Source: Verrucomicrobiales bacterium (GTDB lineage Bacteria > Verrucomicrobiota > Verrucomicrobiia > Verrucomicrobiales > DEV007). Taken from it: DNA of 50,814 nucleotides. The DNA lies in contig JAKISY010000023.1 in assembly GCA_021648365.1 (NCBI GenBank), forward strand, positions 1 through 50,814, in the 5' to 3' direction. Shown here piece after piece: positions 36,339-44,792 of this stretch (the first letter of the stretch is position 1; the number at the start of each line of letters is the position of its first letter). The translations under genes were made by a program, and so were the position numbers. Under the pieces are notes generated by a model. The model did not search any database and was not told the origin of the DNA. It was given only the letters and a program-made list of their open reading frames with translations.

Positions 36339-37478
36339 TCACTCTGACTTCCCATTCACTTTCAGCCAGATTTTTTCAATATTATTACTAATAAATTCCT
36401 TCCTATGAGGCTTCGGGCGAATCGTGAACAACATATGATCGTAAGTTGCACGAAACCCCCTGCTATAGATATAGCGATCAATATTCAGGCTTTCTTTTCC
36501 TGCGCTTAAAGGCTCGTCGACATTTCGTCCATCTTCATCTAACTGGTCGCCATGTATAACATGATACTTGACGAGTTCGTCTCGCCCTTTCGACCATCCA
36601 CGCTGTTTTCCTTTCTCAATTTTTTTCCCGTATTGAGTGAAGCCGCTATCACAGCATCTATAATTTTCGCGGAAGGACACAGTAAACAACAGTCGAATAT
36701 CACCAGAAAACGTTTTCGAAGGAGATACTCCTTCCACATACACCATTCTTGGCACCCCCCATGGCATATTCCCCTGATAAGTGTGATCGTATTCAGTCCA
36801 TTCGAATACCCTCTTACCTTCTACTCCCGAATCCAGAATTAATTTCTTTTTATCTTCATCCCTCCACACTCTAATCCGTCCAGTTTCTTTTTTTTCTTGT
36901 TCAAAGTCTACAAACAACCCTGACCGAATTTTTCGATTGATACCTACCACCTCCGCAGTCACCACCACCGTACTGCCGGCTGCTACGCGCCCCTTCCACT
37001 TACCCCTATTCATCAAACGGAAGCGAACAATCAATTTAGTCATCTCCCCTACACCCAATACCAAACCTGGAGGAGTGGTTTCATAATATCCCCCATCTGC
37101 AGGATTTGAGTTATCGATGGTACCATCATAATTCATATCTCCATCGAGATCCATTTTGACTAATTTTGCGAGTCTACTCTCAGTATTTCGCTGTAGGTCA
37201 TCTCTCTTACGCAGGTCTCTAGCCTCTGGGGAATTAAATGCAAAATCAGGATTTTCTCGTGGATCAAAACCATAGCGAGCTCGCCATGCATTCACTCGCT
37301 CGCCATAATCATAATATCGCACAAAACTTCCGGGCAAATCCAACTCCGTCTCCATGGAAGTTTTATCTAGTCTTGGTCTTTCCGCATCACCACTCACCCA
37401 GATAGATCCCAGAATGATAACAACCACTACAAGCAGACCGCGTTTAATTTTTACTTCTGTTATCATCTTGCTATCCAA
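36339..37478 (-). CDS. Exported protein of unknown function
   Basis: A 379-residue protein with an N-terminal signal sequence or anchor (GLLVVVVIILGSIWVSG). The mature part starts near DAERPRLDKTSME. A Ca-binding-like loop, MDLDGDMNYDGTIDNSNPAD, lies near residue 108-127, resembling an EF-hand or dockerin-type turn. The following segment, GLVLGVGEMTKLIVRF, opens what looks like a beta-rich domain. No family was recognised. It begins 26 bp after the stop of the predicted barrel gene and lies upstream of the Wza-like gene, so a role in polymer export or surface assembly is plausible by position. Confidence 0.6.
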   Translation of the reverse strand: MDSKMITEVKIKRGLLVVVVIILGSIWVSGDAERPRLDKTSMETELDLPGSFVRYYDYGERVNAWRARYGFDPRENPDFAFNSPEARDLRKRDDLQRNTESRLAKLVKMDLDGDMNYDGTIDNSNPADGGYYETTPPGLVLGVGEMTKLIVRFRLMNRGKWKGRVAAGSTVVVTAEVVGINRKIRSGLFVDFEQEKKETGRIRVWRDEDKKKLILDSGVEGKRVFEWTEYDHTYQGNMPWGVPRMVYVEGVSPSKTFSGDIRLLFTVSFRENYRCCDSGFTQYGKKIEKGKQRGWSKGRDELVKYHVIHGDQLDEDGRNVDEPLSAGKESLNIDRYIYSRGFRATYDHMLFTIRPKPHRKEFISNNIEKIWLKVNGKSE

Positions 37479-37504
37479 ATGCCAACACCCAATCCCTATC
37501 CAGT

Positions 37505-39439
37505 TTAGAAATAACGTCTTGCCGATAAATAAAGCACACGTTCATCAAAATTCGAGCCACCTTCCTGATTTTCAAATTGATAATATAAACGAGCAGTAGT
37601 CCGGAAATAGACCTGTTGTTCCCATTGAATTCGATACAGCCACCGTTTCCGCTCAATTCCTTTCGCATTATTCAGACTTCGCTTTTGATGAAAAAAAGTA
37701 CCGCTCAAGCGACTATAATCAAAAAGCTGATAATCCAAACGAGCTCCGTATGTTTCCCTATTGTTTACTGGAGAACCTACTGCTATGTCTTCTTGCCTGC
37801 TAAACTGGGCGTAAGCATACCCCCAAAGCCTAGTAGAAAACTGATGATTAATTTGATAACGAATATATTCTGCCAAAGCTGTCTCATTGGTCACATCACT
37901 CATTGCAAAGGTCTGCCCTCCCCACAAAGAATGTTGAGTATTTTCACTGATATCATGAATCAGACCTGCCCGCCATAAAGGCGAGTTTCTATTTCGGTTA
38001 CGGTTCGTCGTCCACAACTTACCGGCACGACCATCAAACCATAAATTTTGAGTTAAGCGCCCTCTTCCTCCTATGTAGGCAGTATTATATAACGATTTAA
38101 AACGATCAAAACTGGACACATCGTAACTGACGTATGGAGCAAAGGGAATTTCAGACCCTTCATACCCCATCCAGGCGCTCAAGTGATCTCTAGGCCCACG
38201 ATAATCAAAATCCAATGTTCTCCAGTAATCCGAGTGGTCAGCCTGTAGGCGAAGGCGCCAATTTTGCCACAAAAATGGCGTATCTGCAACAGCCCCGAGA
38301 GTATTCACAAAAAAAATATCTTCGTCATCAAAATAGTTGTTTGATCTCCTGTCTCTCACTCTAAGCCCAAAGGTATAACGCCCAGCTCTTTGAATCGTTG
38401 TCTCGCCCAAGCCGAGAAGAAAGGCCGAGGTATAACCTCGGAAATCGTTGTATATTAAAAAATTCCAGGTATCTCGCTGAAATTCGCAATTGAGTTGAAA
38501 AGACGTTCCCAGCCCACCCCCATCATTCAAAGCCAAGCCGAAGCGGTTTTCCCCAGGCAAATAAACTATACGCGTCGCCAAGGATATATGGAACTGATCA
38601 GTGATCCTGGCAGAACCCCGCAAAGCCAATTCGACCACACTCAACCACCCGTCTTCCTGACCTTCTGGAAATTCTCGCACCCCGTTGTAATCGGAATACA
38701 ATATCCCGACTCCCACGTGGATAAATTCCAAGTAGAGTGGCCCTGCTTTGATGTGTGCCTGCCCTGGTTCAAAGCTACTGACAAAAGGTAAATTCAAATT
38801 CCCCCTTGCTGTCAAATCAATCCGGTCTCCATCAACCACCCAAAGATCATGCCTACCCAATATACTATTACGTGGCCGATAAAGGGAATCATATCTAACC
38901 GATTCTCCCTCATTATAGAGAGAGTTTAATTCTATCCCAGGTTGAGTGGCGACATACGTCTCATCATGCAACTCTTGTTGCGTTTTTTCTGAGTAACCAA
39001 TCGCCCTAATATACCGCAGATCCTCTTCAGCGGGAGCGTATCTGCCGCCCCAATTCGGCGGCATCTCCTCCCCCTCTCCCTCAATATCTTGCGACAAAGC
39101 AGCGGCACTTCCCCCCTCCTCCACCGAACCCAGGCGAGCGTCATTTGCAAACCCTTGCCCATCTCCACTATAAGTAGGTTTCCTTCTTCCCGCCCACCAT
39201 CCAGCAGATAGCGTGGCGTCTTTTTTCTCAGCTATAACCTCTGCCGGATTTTTGTTCTCGCTCGCCTGTACGAGGATGTCTTCAGACTGAACCACACTTC
39301 CAGTAAACAGCAACACACCCGCTACGAAAACCAAGCATCTCCGAGCCTGTAAGCGCTTCAAACCAGTTAATCGCGGCAACGCATGAAGCCTTTGCCAAGG
39401 CCTATCACTCCAGAGCTGACCACAATTAATACAAACCAT
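37505..39439 (-). CDS. Predicted outer-membrane beta-barrel protein
   Basis: About 644 residues. A signal-like helix (RRCLVFVAGVLLFTGSVVQS) precedes a disordered acidic stretch and then some 450 residues of alternating aromatic strands (HISLATRIVYLPG, WNFLIYNDFRGYTSAFLLG), ending in Phe as LYLSARRYF, as outer-membrane barrels do. This resembles the putative porin proteins of exopolysaccharide loci. The frame is open to 39619; the ATG at 39439 has a purine-rich AGGAGG about 18 bp upstream. A TTG at 39361 would give a tidier signal peptide (MKRLQARRC). It may provide the outer-membrane pore for the polymer. Role inferred. Confidence 0.65.
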   Translation of the reverse strand: MVCINCGQLWSDRPWQRLHALPRLTGLKRLQARRCLVFVAGVLLFTGSVVQSEDILVQASENKNPAEVIAEKKDATLSAGWWAGRRKPTYSGDGQGFANDARLGSVEEGGSAAALSQDIEGEGEEMPPNWGGRYAPAEEDLRYIRAIGYSEKTQQELHDETYVATQPGIELNSLYNEGESVRYDSLYRPRNSILGRHDLWVVDGDRIDLTARGNLNLPFVSSFEPGQAHIKAGPLYLEFIHVGVGILYSDYNGVREFPEGQEDGWLSVVELALRGSARITDQFHISLATRIVYLPGENRFGLALNDGGGLGTSFQLNCEFQRDTWNFLIYNDFRGYTSAFLLGLGETTIQRAGRYTFGLRVRDRRSNNYFDDEDIFFVNTLGAVADTPFLWQNWRLRLQADHSDYWRTLDFDYRGPRDHLSAWMGYEGSEIPFAPYVSYDVSSFDRFKSLYNTAYIGGRGRLTQNLWFDGRAGKLWTTNRNRNRNSPLWRAGLIHDISENTQHSLWGGQTFAMSDVTNETALAEYIRYQINHQFSTRLWGYAYAQFSRQEDIAVGSPVNNRETYGARLDYQLFDYSRLSGTFFHQKRSLNNAKGIERKRWLYRIQWEQQVYFRTTARLYYQFENQEGGSNFDERVLYLSARRYF

Positions 39440-39928
39440 TGCTCTTACGACCTCTTCCCTCCTGACCACCACAACTTGTTTGCAAGCGGTGGCAAATAGG
39501 AATGAAAGATGAAAAAAGGCTCCGAATTTAGCCTCGCAAACGATCTTGTTTTCGCCTGAGCTAGTTTCCCCCTCCGGCACTTGCACTCCAAAATGCTTAC
39601 TTGGCTTAACCTGCTTCACTAGTCCCTTCCTCTTTCAAGTATGCATCTAAAAAAAATAGTCTTCCAATCGACAAAAAGACTGGAAACGTGGATACATAAA
39701 GACTTTAAAACCATAGCTTGAGAGCTTCCAGTTATCTTTGCAAATTAGGTTAGGCCGGTAGCCTCAAACTAAAATCACAAAATACAAAATCTAAAATTGG
39801 TATTAATTATATACATGATTACATTTAAGAGTGAAAATCACTACAAAAATTCTACTTATAAGTTACTGAGTCAAAGAAACTGATAACTAAACTGAACACC
39901 TATCTGCAAAGAAGGCCCCCAGCCACAG
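39440..39928. other. Leader and gap upstream of the barrel gene
   Basis: About 490 bp to the next gene. The frame of the barrel gene stays open to 39619. The rest is AT-rich and non-coding. It contains one strong stem at 39716-39770. No promoter was called. Confidence 0.4.
39716..39770 (-). ncRNA. Candidate structured leader hairpin
   Basis: On the minus strand GTTTGAGGCT pairs with AGCTCTCAAGC over ten pairs with a single bulge and one G-U pair. The loop contains ACCGGCCTAACC and TTTGCAAAG. It is 277 bp upstream of the ATG at 39439. Letters in the loop recall part of a c-di-GMP-I riboswitch, but the full two-stem fold was not found. Confidence 0.25.
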
Positions 39929-40189
39929 TCACCCTACTCCAAAGCGCCTCAGATAGGAATAATCCGCCTTATACAAACAAAAAACACTATACAACGCAGG
40001 CCCCGCAATGGGAATGAACGTCACCACGGCAAACCAAATAAATTTTCCCACCCAACGCATTTCCTGAGACCGAATGGAAAACCAAGTAATGATCACCAAA
40101 GCTCCATAAATCAAATACGCGAAGGTGTAAACCTCCGGAATCGCATTCAAAGCATCAAACTTGAAAAACCTTATGACTACACCACGCAT
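39929..40189 (-). CDS. Small membrane protein, PLDc_N-like
   Basis: An 86-residue protein with two transmembrane helices (FAYLIYGALVIITWFSI and FIWFAVVTFIPIAGPALYSV). The second has the P-x-x-G-P-A-L-Y pattern of the phospholipase-D N-terminal membrane domain found alone in many small bacterial proteins. No function is known for the stand-alone form. It is downstream of the 117-residue protein on the same strand but beyond a hairpin terminator, so it may be separately transcribed. Confidence 0.6.
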   Translation of the reverse strand: MRGVVIRFFKFDALNAIPEVYTFAYLIYGALVIITWFSIRSQEMRWVGKFIWFAVVTFIPIAGPALYSVFCLYKADYSYLRRFGVG

Positions 40190-40236
40190 AAAATATCATT
40201 TTCTTTAACACAAACACAATGCAACTCAATAAACCC

Positions 40237-40266
40237 AAAGGCGTAGCAGATCCCCGCTACGCCTTT
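40237..40266 (-). terminator. Rho-independent terminator-like hairpin
   Basis: AAAGGCGTAGC and GCTACGCCTTT form a perfect 11-bp stem with an 8-base loop. It lies 36 bp after the stop of the gene at 40302-40655. The T-run is short on the minus strand (CCTTTGGG) and better on the plus strand. Confidence 0.6.
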
Positions 40267-40301
40267 TCCCAAAATAATCGAATAGCCCTAGAGGCTACAA
40301 C

Positions 40302-40655
40302 TTACTGCTGAGGGCGACGAAAGATGAAAAAATTTCCACCTTGAGTCGCTTGAACGGTCAACAATTCCCAGCCTTCTTTTTGAACTTCAACCAAAGTGCG
40401 AGGCATGATCGATTGGATCACCACCTTTTCTCTAGGCAAGGTCATCTTGCCGTCTTCGTCAGCCTCGATGCCCTCATCCGCCGCTACCGCCTTATAACCA
40501 ACAGCATCCATCTCAGCAGGGCTCATCACTTTATATTCCCACAAGGCAGCATCCGAAGATGAATCGCCTCCACCAAAAACTCCAAGAGTCGCCAACAAAT
40601 TAAGCACCACAACCACTAATACAGCTGCAAGTAATAACAAAGATCCAGATTTCAT
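40302..40655 (-). CDS. Small membrane-anchored protein
   Basis: A 117-residue protein with an N-terminal anchor (LLLLAAVLVVVVLNLLA) and a small soluble domain. The domain has LWEYKVMSPAEMDAV and the C-terminal VQKEGWELLTVQATQGGNFF, split as EGWELLTVQ and NFFIFRRP, which resembles the DUF4177-type pattern (WEYKV...GWELV) of small beta-rich proteins. It lies 133 bp downstream of metG on the same strand. Function is unknown. Confidence 0.6.
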   Translation of the reverse strand: MKSGSLLLLAAVLVVVVLNLLATLGVFGGGDSSSDAALWEYKVMSPAEMDAVGYKAVAADEGIEADEDGKMTLPREKVVIQSIMPRTLVEVQKEGWELLTVQATQGGNFFIFRRPQQ

Positions 40656-40788
40656 AAATTCTAATTTTAAATATTTTTTTCTAATTCCCCGTGATCATCA
40701 ACTAGCTCACAGGATGGTGATTATTACAAGCCAGATGGTTGAAGTAAAGATATTTCTCACCCATCTCACCGCCCGCTCAGCACAAAAA

Positions 40789-42831
40789 TCAATGCACTCG
40801 CTGACCTGGCACCGCCCCATCATCGGGAGACAGCAGGTGAATATCCTCTCCGCCTGGTCCCGATGCTATCACCATGCCTTCAGAAACCCCAAATTTCATT
40901 TTCCTCGACGCAAGATTCGCCACCATCACCACCAAGCGCCCCTGTAAAGACTCCACATCATACGCGCTCTTGATGCCTGCAAAAACATTACGAGTTTCCT
41001 CTCCCCCTAGGCTCAAGGTCAATTGCACCAACTTACGCGCCTCGGGCACCTCTTTAGCCTCGACGATACGCGCCACTCTCAAGTCCAGCTTGGCAAAATC
41101 ATCAATCGTGATCTGCTCGGCAATCGGTTCAGCCTGCAAAGCCTCATCACCATCCTGATACGAATGTTGCACCACCACCTGCGCGACTTCTTCCTGCGCC
41201 TGCTCTTCCCGACTATCCTCGATCATGGCGTTGATCTTTTTGGGATCAATGCGCTGCATCATGTGCTCAAACTTATTGAGCTGATTGCCCAACAGCGGAG
41301 TGTATGCCACATCCCAAGATGAAATGGGAGCATTGAGCAAATCACCCGCCTGTTTCGCCAAACGGGGTAGCACCGGCGTCAGATACACCGCTAACTGATA
41401 AAATAGGTTCAATGCCACGGTGCACACCGCCTGCAACTCAGCCGCTTTATCCGGATCTTTACGCAGTTCCCAAGGCGCATTTTCTTCAACGTATGGATTG
41501 GCCTTGTCCGCCAACTCCATGATCAAACGCATCGCTTTGTTGAAATCTCCAGCTTCATAAGCCTGGGCAATTTTCTCTCCCTGCGCTGCACCCGCCTCAA
41601 AAAGTCCGCCATCATCAGGGTATTCCGTAGCCAAGCCCACATCTTTGATAAACCGCGCAGTGCGACTCGCGAGGTTCACCACCTTGCCCACCAAATCTGA
41701 GTTCACTTTTGTAGCGAACTCTTCCAAATTCAGATCCAGATCCGTCACCTTGCTCGACAATTTACTAGCATAATAGTAGCGCAGCGCAGCAGGATCAAGG
41801 TGTTTGAGGTAAGTCGATGCTTGAATGAAAGTCCCACGGCTCTTAGACATCTTTTCGCCGTCCACCTGAAGGAAACCGTGGATATGCACTTTTTCCGGCA
41901 AACTGAAACCTGCCGTCTTCAACATCGCCGGCCAAAACAAAGTATGGAAATATTGAATATCTTTGCCGATAAAATGATGGATCTCAGTAGTCTCACTGCG
42001 CCACCAATCATCAAATTCCTCATCATTCAAGTCACACCATTTTTTAGTGGTTCCCATGTAACCGATCGGAGCGTCAAACCACACATACCAATAGTTGCCA
42101 GGACTATCCGGGATCTCAAAGCCAAAATACGGCGCAGGACGCGAGATATCCCAGTCCCGAAGCGGCTCGTTAAGAAAAAAGTTTTTGAGGTAATTGGCGC
42201 TCTCAGAAGGCAAAGTACCCGACTGCGTCCATTGATCGAGAAATTCGTGCATCTGCTCGATCTGCACAAACAAATGAGTCGCTTTGCGCACCTCAGGCGT
42301 GCTGCCCGACAAGGTGCTCACAGGGTCGATCAACTCCACTGGAGAATAGGTCGCCCCACAATTGCCACAATTATCCCCAGGCTGATTCTCCGACTGGCAC
42401 TTAGGACAAGTACCACGCACAAATCGATCCGCCAAAAACGCCCCTTTATCAAGATCGAACAACTGCTCGATCTCTTTCTCCACCACCATGTCGGCATCTC
42501 GCAGAGCGGTCCAAATCTCGCCACACAGCTCTCGGTTCTCAGGACTGTTGGTGCTGCCGTAGAGATCAAACTCAATATCAAAGCCAGTGAAGTCCCTGAC
42601 ATGATCTTGCTGCATTTCAGCTATGACCTGCTCCTCCGTGCGTCCTTCCTTCTGCGCACGGATACTGATCGCCGTACCGTGAGTATCATCGGCACAGATG
42701 TAGATACAGCGATTGCCTCTCAGCTTCTGGAAGCGCACCCAGATGTCCGTTTGCAGGTACTCGACCAGATGACCGATATGAATATGCCCGTTAGCATAAG
42801 GCAACGCTGATGTGACAAGAATCTGACGCAC
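40789..42831 (-). CDS. metG: Methionyl-tRNA synthetase
   Basis: A 680-residue class I aminoacyl-tRNA synthetase that charges tRNA-Met, including the initiator. The HIGH-type motif is ALPYANGHIHIGHLVEYL near the N-terminus, a zinc knuckle is CPKCQSENQPGDNCGNC, and the KMSKS loop is GEKMSKSRGTF with K327. The C-terminal OB-fold tRNA-binding domain is IDDFAKLDLRVARIVEAKEV onward, so this is the long dimeric form. Length and order are standard. It follows the SurA/PpiD-like gene with a 60-bp gap that has a hairpin. It marks the end of the polysaccharide locus. Confidence 0.97.
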   Translation of the reverse strand: MRQILVTSALPYANGHIHIGHLVEYLQTDIWVRFQKLRGNRCIYICADDTHGTAISIRAQKEGRTEEQVIAEMQQDHVRDFTGFDIEFDLYGSTNSPENRELCGEIWTALRDADMVVEKEIEQLFDLDKGAFLADRFVRGTCPKCQSENQPGDNCGNCGATYSPVELIDPVSTLSGSTPEVRKATHLFVQIEQMHEFLDQWTQSGTLPSESANYLKNFFLNEPLRDWDISRPAPYFGFEIPDSPGNYWYVWFDAPIGYMGTTKKWCDLNDEEFDDWWRSETTEIHHFIGKDIQYFHTLFWPAMLKTAGFSLPEKVHIHGFLQVDGEKMSKSRGTFIQASTYLKHLDPAALRYYYASKLSSKVTDLDLNLEEFATKVNSDLVGKVVNLASRTARFIKDVGLATEYPDDGGLFEAGAAQGEKIAQAYEAGDFNKAMRLIMELADKANPYVEENAPWELRKDPDKAAELQAVCTVALNLFYQLAVYLTPVLPRLAKQAGDLLNAPISSWDVAYTPLLGNQLNKFEHMMQRIDPKKINAMIEDSREEQAQEEVAQVVVQHSYQDGDEALQAEPIAEQITIDDFAKLDLRVARIVEAKEVPEARKLVQLTLSLGGEETRNVFAGIKSAYDVESLQGRLVVMVANLASRKMKFGVSEGMVIASGPGGEDIHLLSPDDGAVPGQRVH

Positions 42832-42864
42832 GATCTCAACAGGTAAATACTATTTTTCTACAAA

Positions 42865-42882
42865 GCTAAGACCACCCTTAGC
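42865..42882 (-). terminator. Weak terminator-like hairpin
   Basis: GCTAAG and CTTAGC form a 6-bp stem with a 6-base loop 10 bp after the stop of the gene at 42892-44421. On the minus strand it is followed by TTTGTAG, so the T-run is weak. Confidence 0.4.
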
Positions 42883-42891
42883 CAATCAGTT

Positions 42892-44421
42892 CTAGCTCTG
42901 CGGTCGGGAAACTGGGCCTGAGCGTTTTGGCTCAGCCGCGCTGCGCTTCTCTTGGAACCACGCTTGATACAAAGTCCGTGAGTCCTGATAGCTCAACTGT
43001 CCTTTGATCATGTTCTTGCGCGACTCCTCCTCTTTGCTCTTGTAAATGACCTTGCCATCCACATACACCAACATCGCTCCCGTAGGTGTATTGACGATGC
43101 TACTCAATTTTTTAACTTTCAGGTTCACCGCAGTATCCACAATCAAACGAGCATTTTCGATTTCTTTCGGTGGATCATCCATTGAAAAAGCCTTCAGTTC
43201 CACCGGCTTAACCGCTGCCGCCTTAGCTGCTTCAGCAAAAGTTTTTCCCGCAGCCAATGCCTCATTGATCGACGCCTGCACCTTAGCCGCAGCTGCCTGC
43301 AGCTGTTCGCCACTCTTGCGCGTTTTCAGAACTTTCACAATCGCCTCAGTCGCATCCTTCAACGCCAAAGGCTCAGGTGCCTTCAATTCATCCAAATGCA
43401 CAATGTAGTAACTGCCATCCGCTTGCAAAATCGGTGAGCTCAGAGCCTGCTCTTCATTCACACCGAACACCGCACGCAATACATCCGCTTTTCCTTCCAG
43501 CTCTTTTGGCACATCCGTCAAAGTGATCGAACCCGTTTTGATGACTTTGAGCTTATTCGTCTCAGCCACTTTCGCAAAATCCGCACCCTCAGCTGCCATC
43601 TCCTCATACACCTCCGCTACCTTTTTATTAAAAGCTAAGGCATCCTTTTGTTTCTGCTCAGCAAACAAAGCTTGCTCCTCCTTGGTCGCTTTATCTTTCA
43701 GTTTCGCCACAGGCAAGGCAAAGTGCGTATAGGAGGCACTGCGTTTTTCTTGCGACAGCAAATCCTCTTTATGCTCTTGGTAGTATTTTTCGATTTCCTC
43801 GTCAGAAACCTTCACCTTTTTCTCCTCATCCGCTCTAGAAAAAGTAATCACCGCACCGCTGATACGCTGATACTTGCGCGTATAGATGCGCTCGATCTCA
43901 TCAGGCACTGGGTCTATGCCCGCAGCTAGCAGTTCGTGGATCTGCTGCCAGCTCAAATAATCTTTCACCAACTGATACAGATCCGCATCTGTGAACCCCA
44001 GAGGCCCGGTGATGTTATTGCGAATATAATCTTCACCCGCCCAGCGCTGAATCTTAAAGATCGGCAAGTTGGGAATCGCCTTTTTCACCTCCTCCGCCGA
44101 AGGCTGCACCCCCAGTCGCTTCGCCTCTTCGCGCAAAATCACCATATTCAACACGTAATCCGTGCGATCCTCATCTTGACGTCCCTCTCCAAACAGTGAC
44201 CGCACAAAATCATACAGCCCCAATTGGATGGCGACATCAAAGCTATTACTCAATACTCGCGACTCTTTAGCTCGATAGCCTTTACCATAAACCACAAAGG
44301 TTGTATTGGCAGAACCACTACTAGCATCATAGTCGCTGTACAAAAATGCAAAGGCGATAATGATAACGATACAGACGACGATAAGAACGCCCTTTTGAAT
44401 ATGTCGGATTTGGCTTAACAT
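42892..44421 (-). CDS. SurA/PpiD-like periplasmic chaperone
   Basis: A 509-residue inner-membrane-anchored protein. One N-terminal helix (GVLIVVCIVIIIAFAFLYS) is followed by a SurA_N/PpiD-type helical domain (YVLNMVILREEAKRLGVQPS) and a parvulin-like segment (AEVYEEMAAEGADFAKVAET) without clear rotamase active-site residues. The rest is rich in Lys, Glu and Ala. It probably helps fold or deliver outer-membrane proteins. It is 60 bp upstream of metG on the same strand. The N-terminal anchor and size fit PpiD, but sequence similarity to E. coli PpiD is remote. Confidence 0.8.
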   Translation of the reverse strand: MLSQIRHIQKGVLIVVCIVIIIAFAFLYSDYDASSGSANTTFVVYGKGYRAKESRVLSNSFDVAIQLGLYDFVRSLFGEGRQDEDRTDYVLNMVILREEAKRLGVQPSAEEVKKAIPNLPIFKIQRWAGEDYIRNNITGPLGFTDADLYQLVKDYLSWQQIHELLAAGIDPVPDEIERIYTRKYQRISGAVITFSRADEEKKVKVSDEEIEKYYQEHKEDLLSQEKRSASYTHFALPVAKLKDKATKEEQALFAEQKQKDALAFNKKVAEVYEEMAAEGADFAKVAETNKLKVIKTGSITLTDVPKELEGKADVLRAVFGVNEEQALSSPILQADGSYYIVHLDELKAPEPLALKDATEAIVKVLKTRKSGEQLQAAAAKVQASINEALAAGKTFAEAAKAAAVKPVELKAFSMDDPPKEIENARLIVDTAVNLKVKKLSSIVNTPTGAMLVYVDGKVIYKSKEEESRKNMIKGQLSYQDSRTLYQAWFQEKRSAAEPKRSGPVSRPQS

Positions 44422-44792
44422 GGCAGATATATAAAAATTACTAACTCGATACGATCACAGCAAATACTTGAAAACTTCTCAGTCGCTCAAATTTCACCTT
44501 TTCCGTAAGGGATTGGAAGGTAGGGAGAAGTAGGGGTAGATTCAATCACTTTCTACGAAACTCCACTAAAAGTCCCCAAAAACACCGCTTTTACCTCAAC
44601 TTACACTACACAGAGAAAAACTTCTAACCACAGATGGCACAAATTTTTTATGTTTTAAGATCACAAACCATAGAACTTTCATGAAATCAGCACCAATTTC
44701 TCTTTCTTTAATATTAACACTCTTTTATCTGCGATCATCGGTGTAATCTGCGGTTCCTTTCTTTCTCCGAAAAATTGTCGTGTAGTCTGACC
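44422..44792. other. Intergenic region with MITE-like repeat
   Basis: About 370 bp between two minus-strand genes. It holds an element with imperfect inverted ends at 44626-44755. The rest, 44422-44625, is AT-rich and presumably carries the promoter of the chaperone gene. No clear boxes were seen. Confidence 0.4.
44626..44755. repeat. MITE-like imperfect inverted-repeat element
   Basis: The left end AACCACAGATGGCACAAAT and the right end ATCGGTGTAATCTGCGGTT are imperfect inverted copies. The 90 bp between them are AT-rich and non-coding. Text of the type CAGATTACAC/AATCTGCGGTT is typical of intergenic dispersed repeats; a fragment, GCGCAGATTACA, is also at 30232-30243. Confidence 0.5.

Noticed and set aside
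39716..39770. A complete c-di-GMP-I riboswitch.
   Set aside because: Only part of the conserved letters is present and the required GGCAAACC-type first stem was not found; kept only as an unspecified hairpin.
41800..42810. A 336-codon open frame on the plus strand.
   Set aside because: It lies wholly antisense to metG, has no recognisable domain and is rich in Arg, His and Thr as antisense shadows are.
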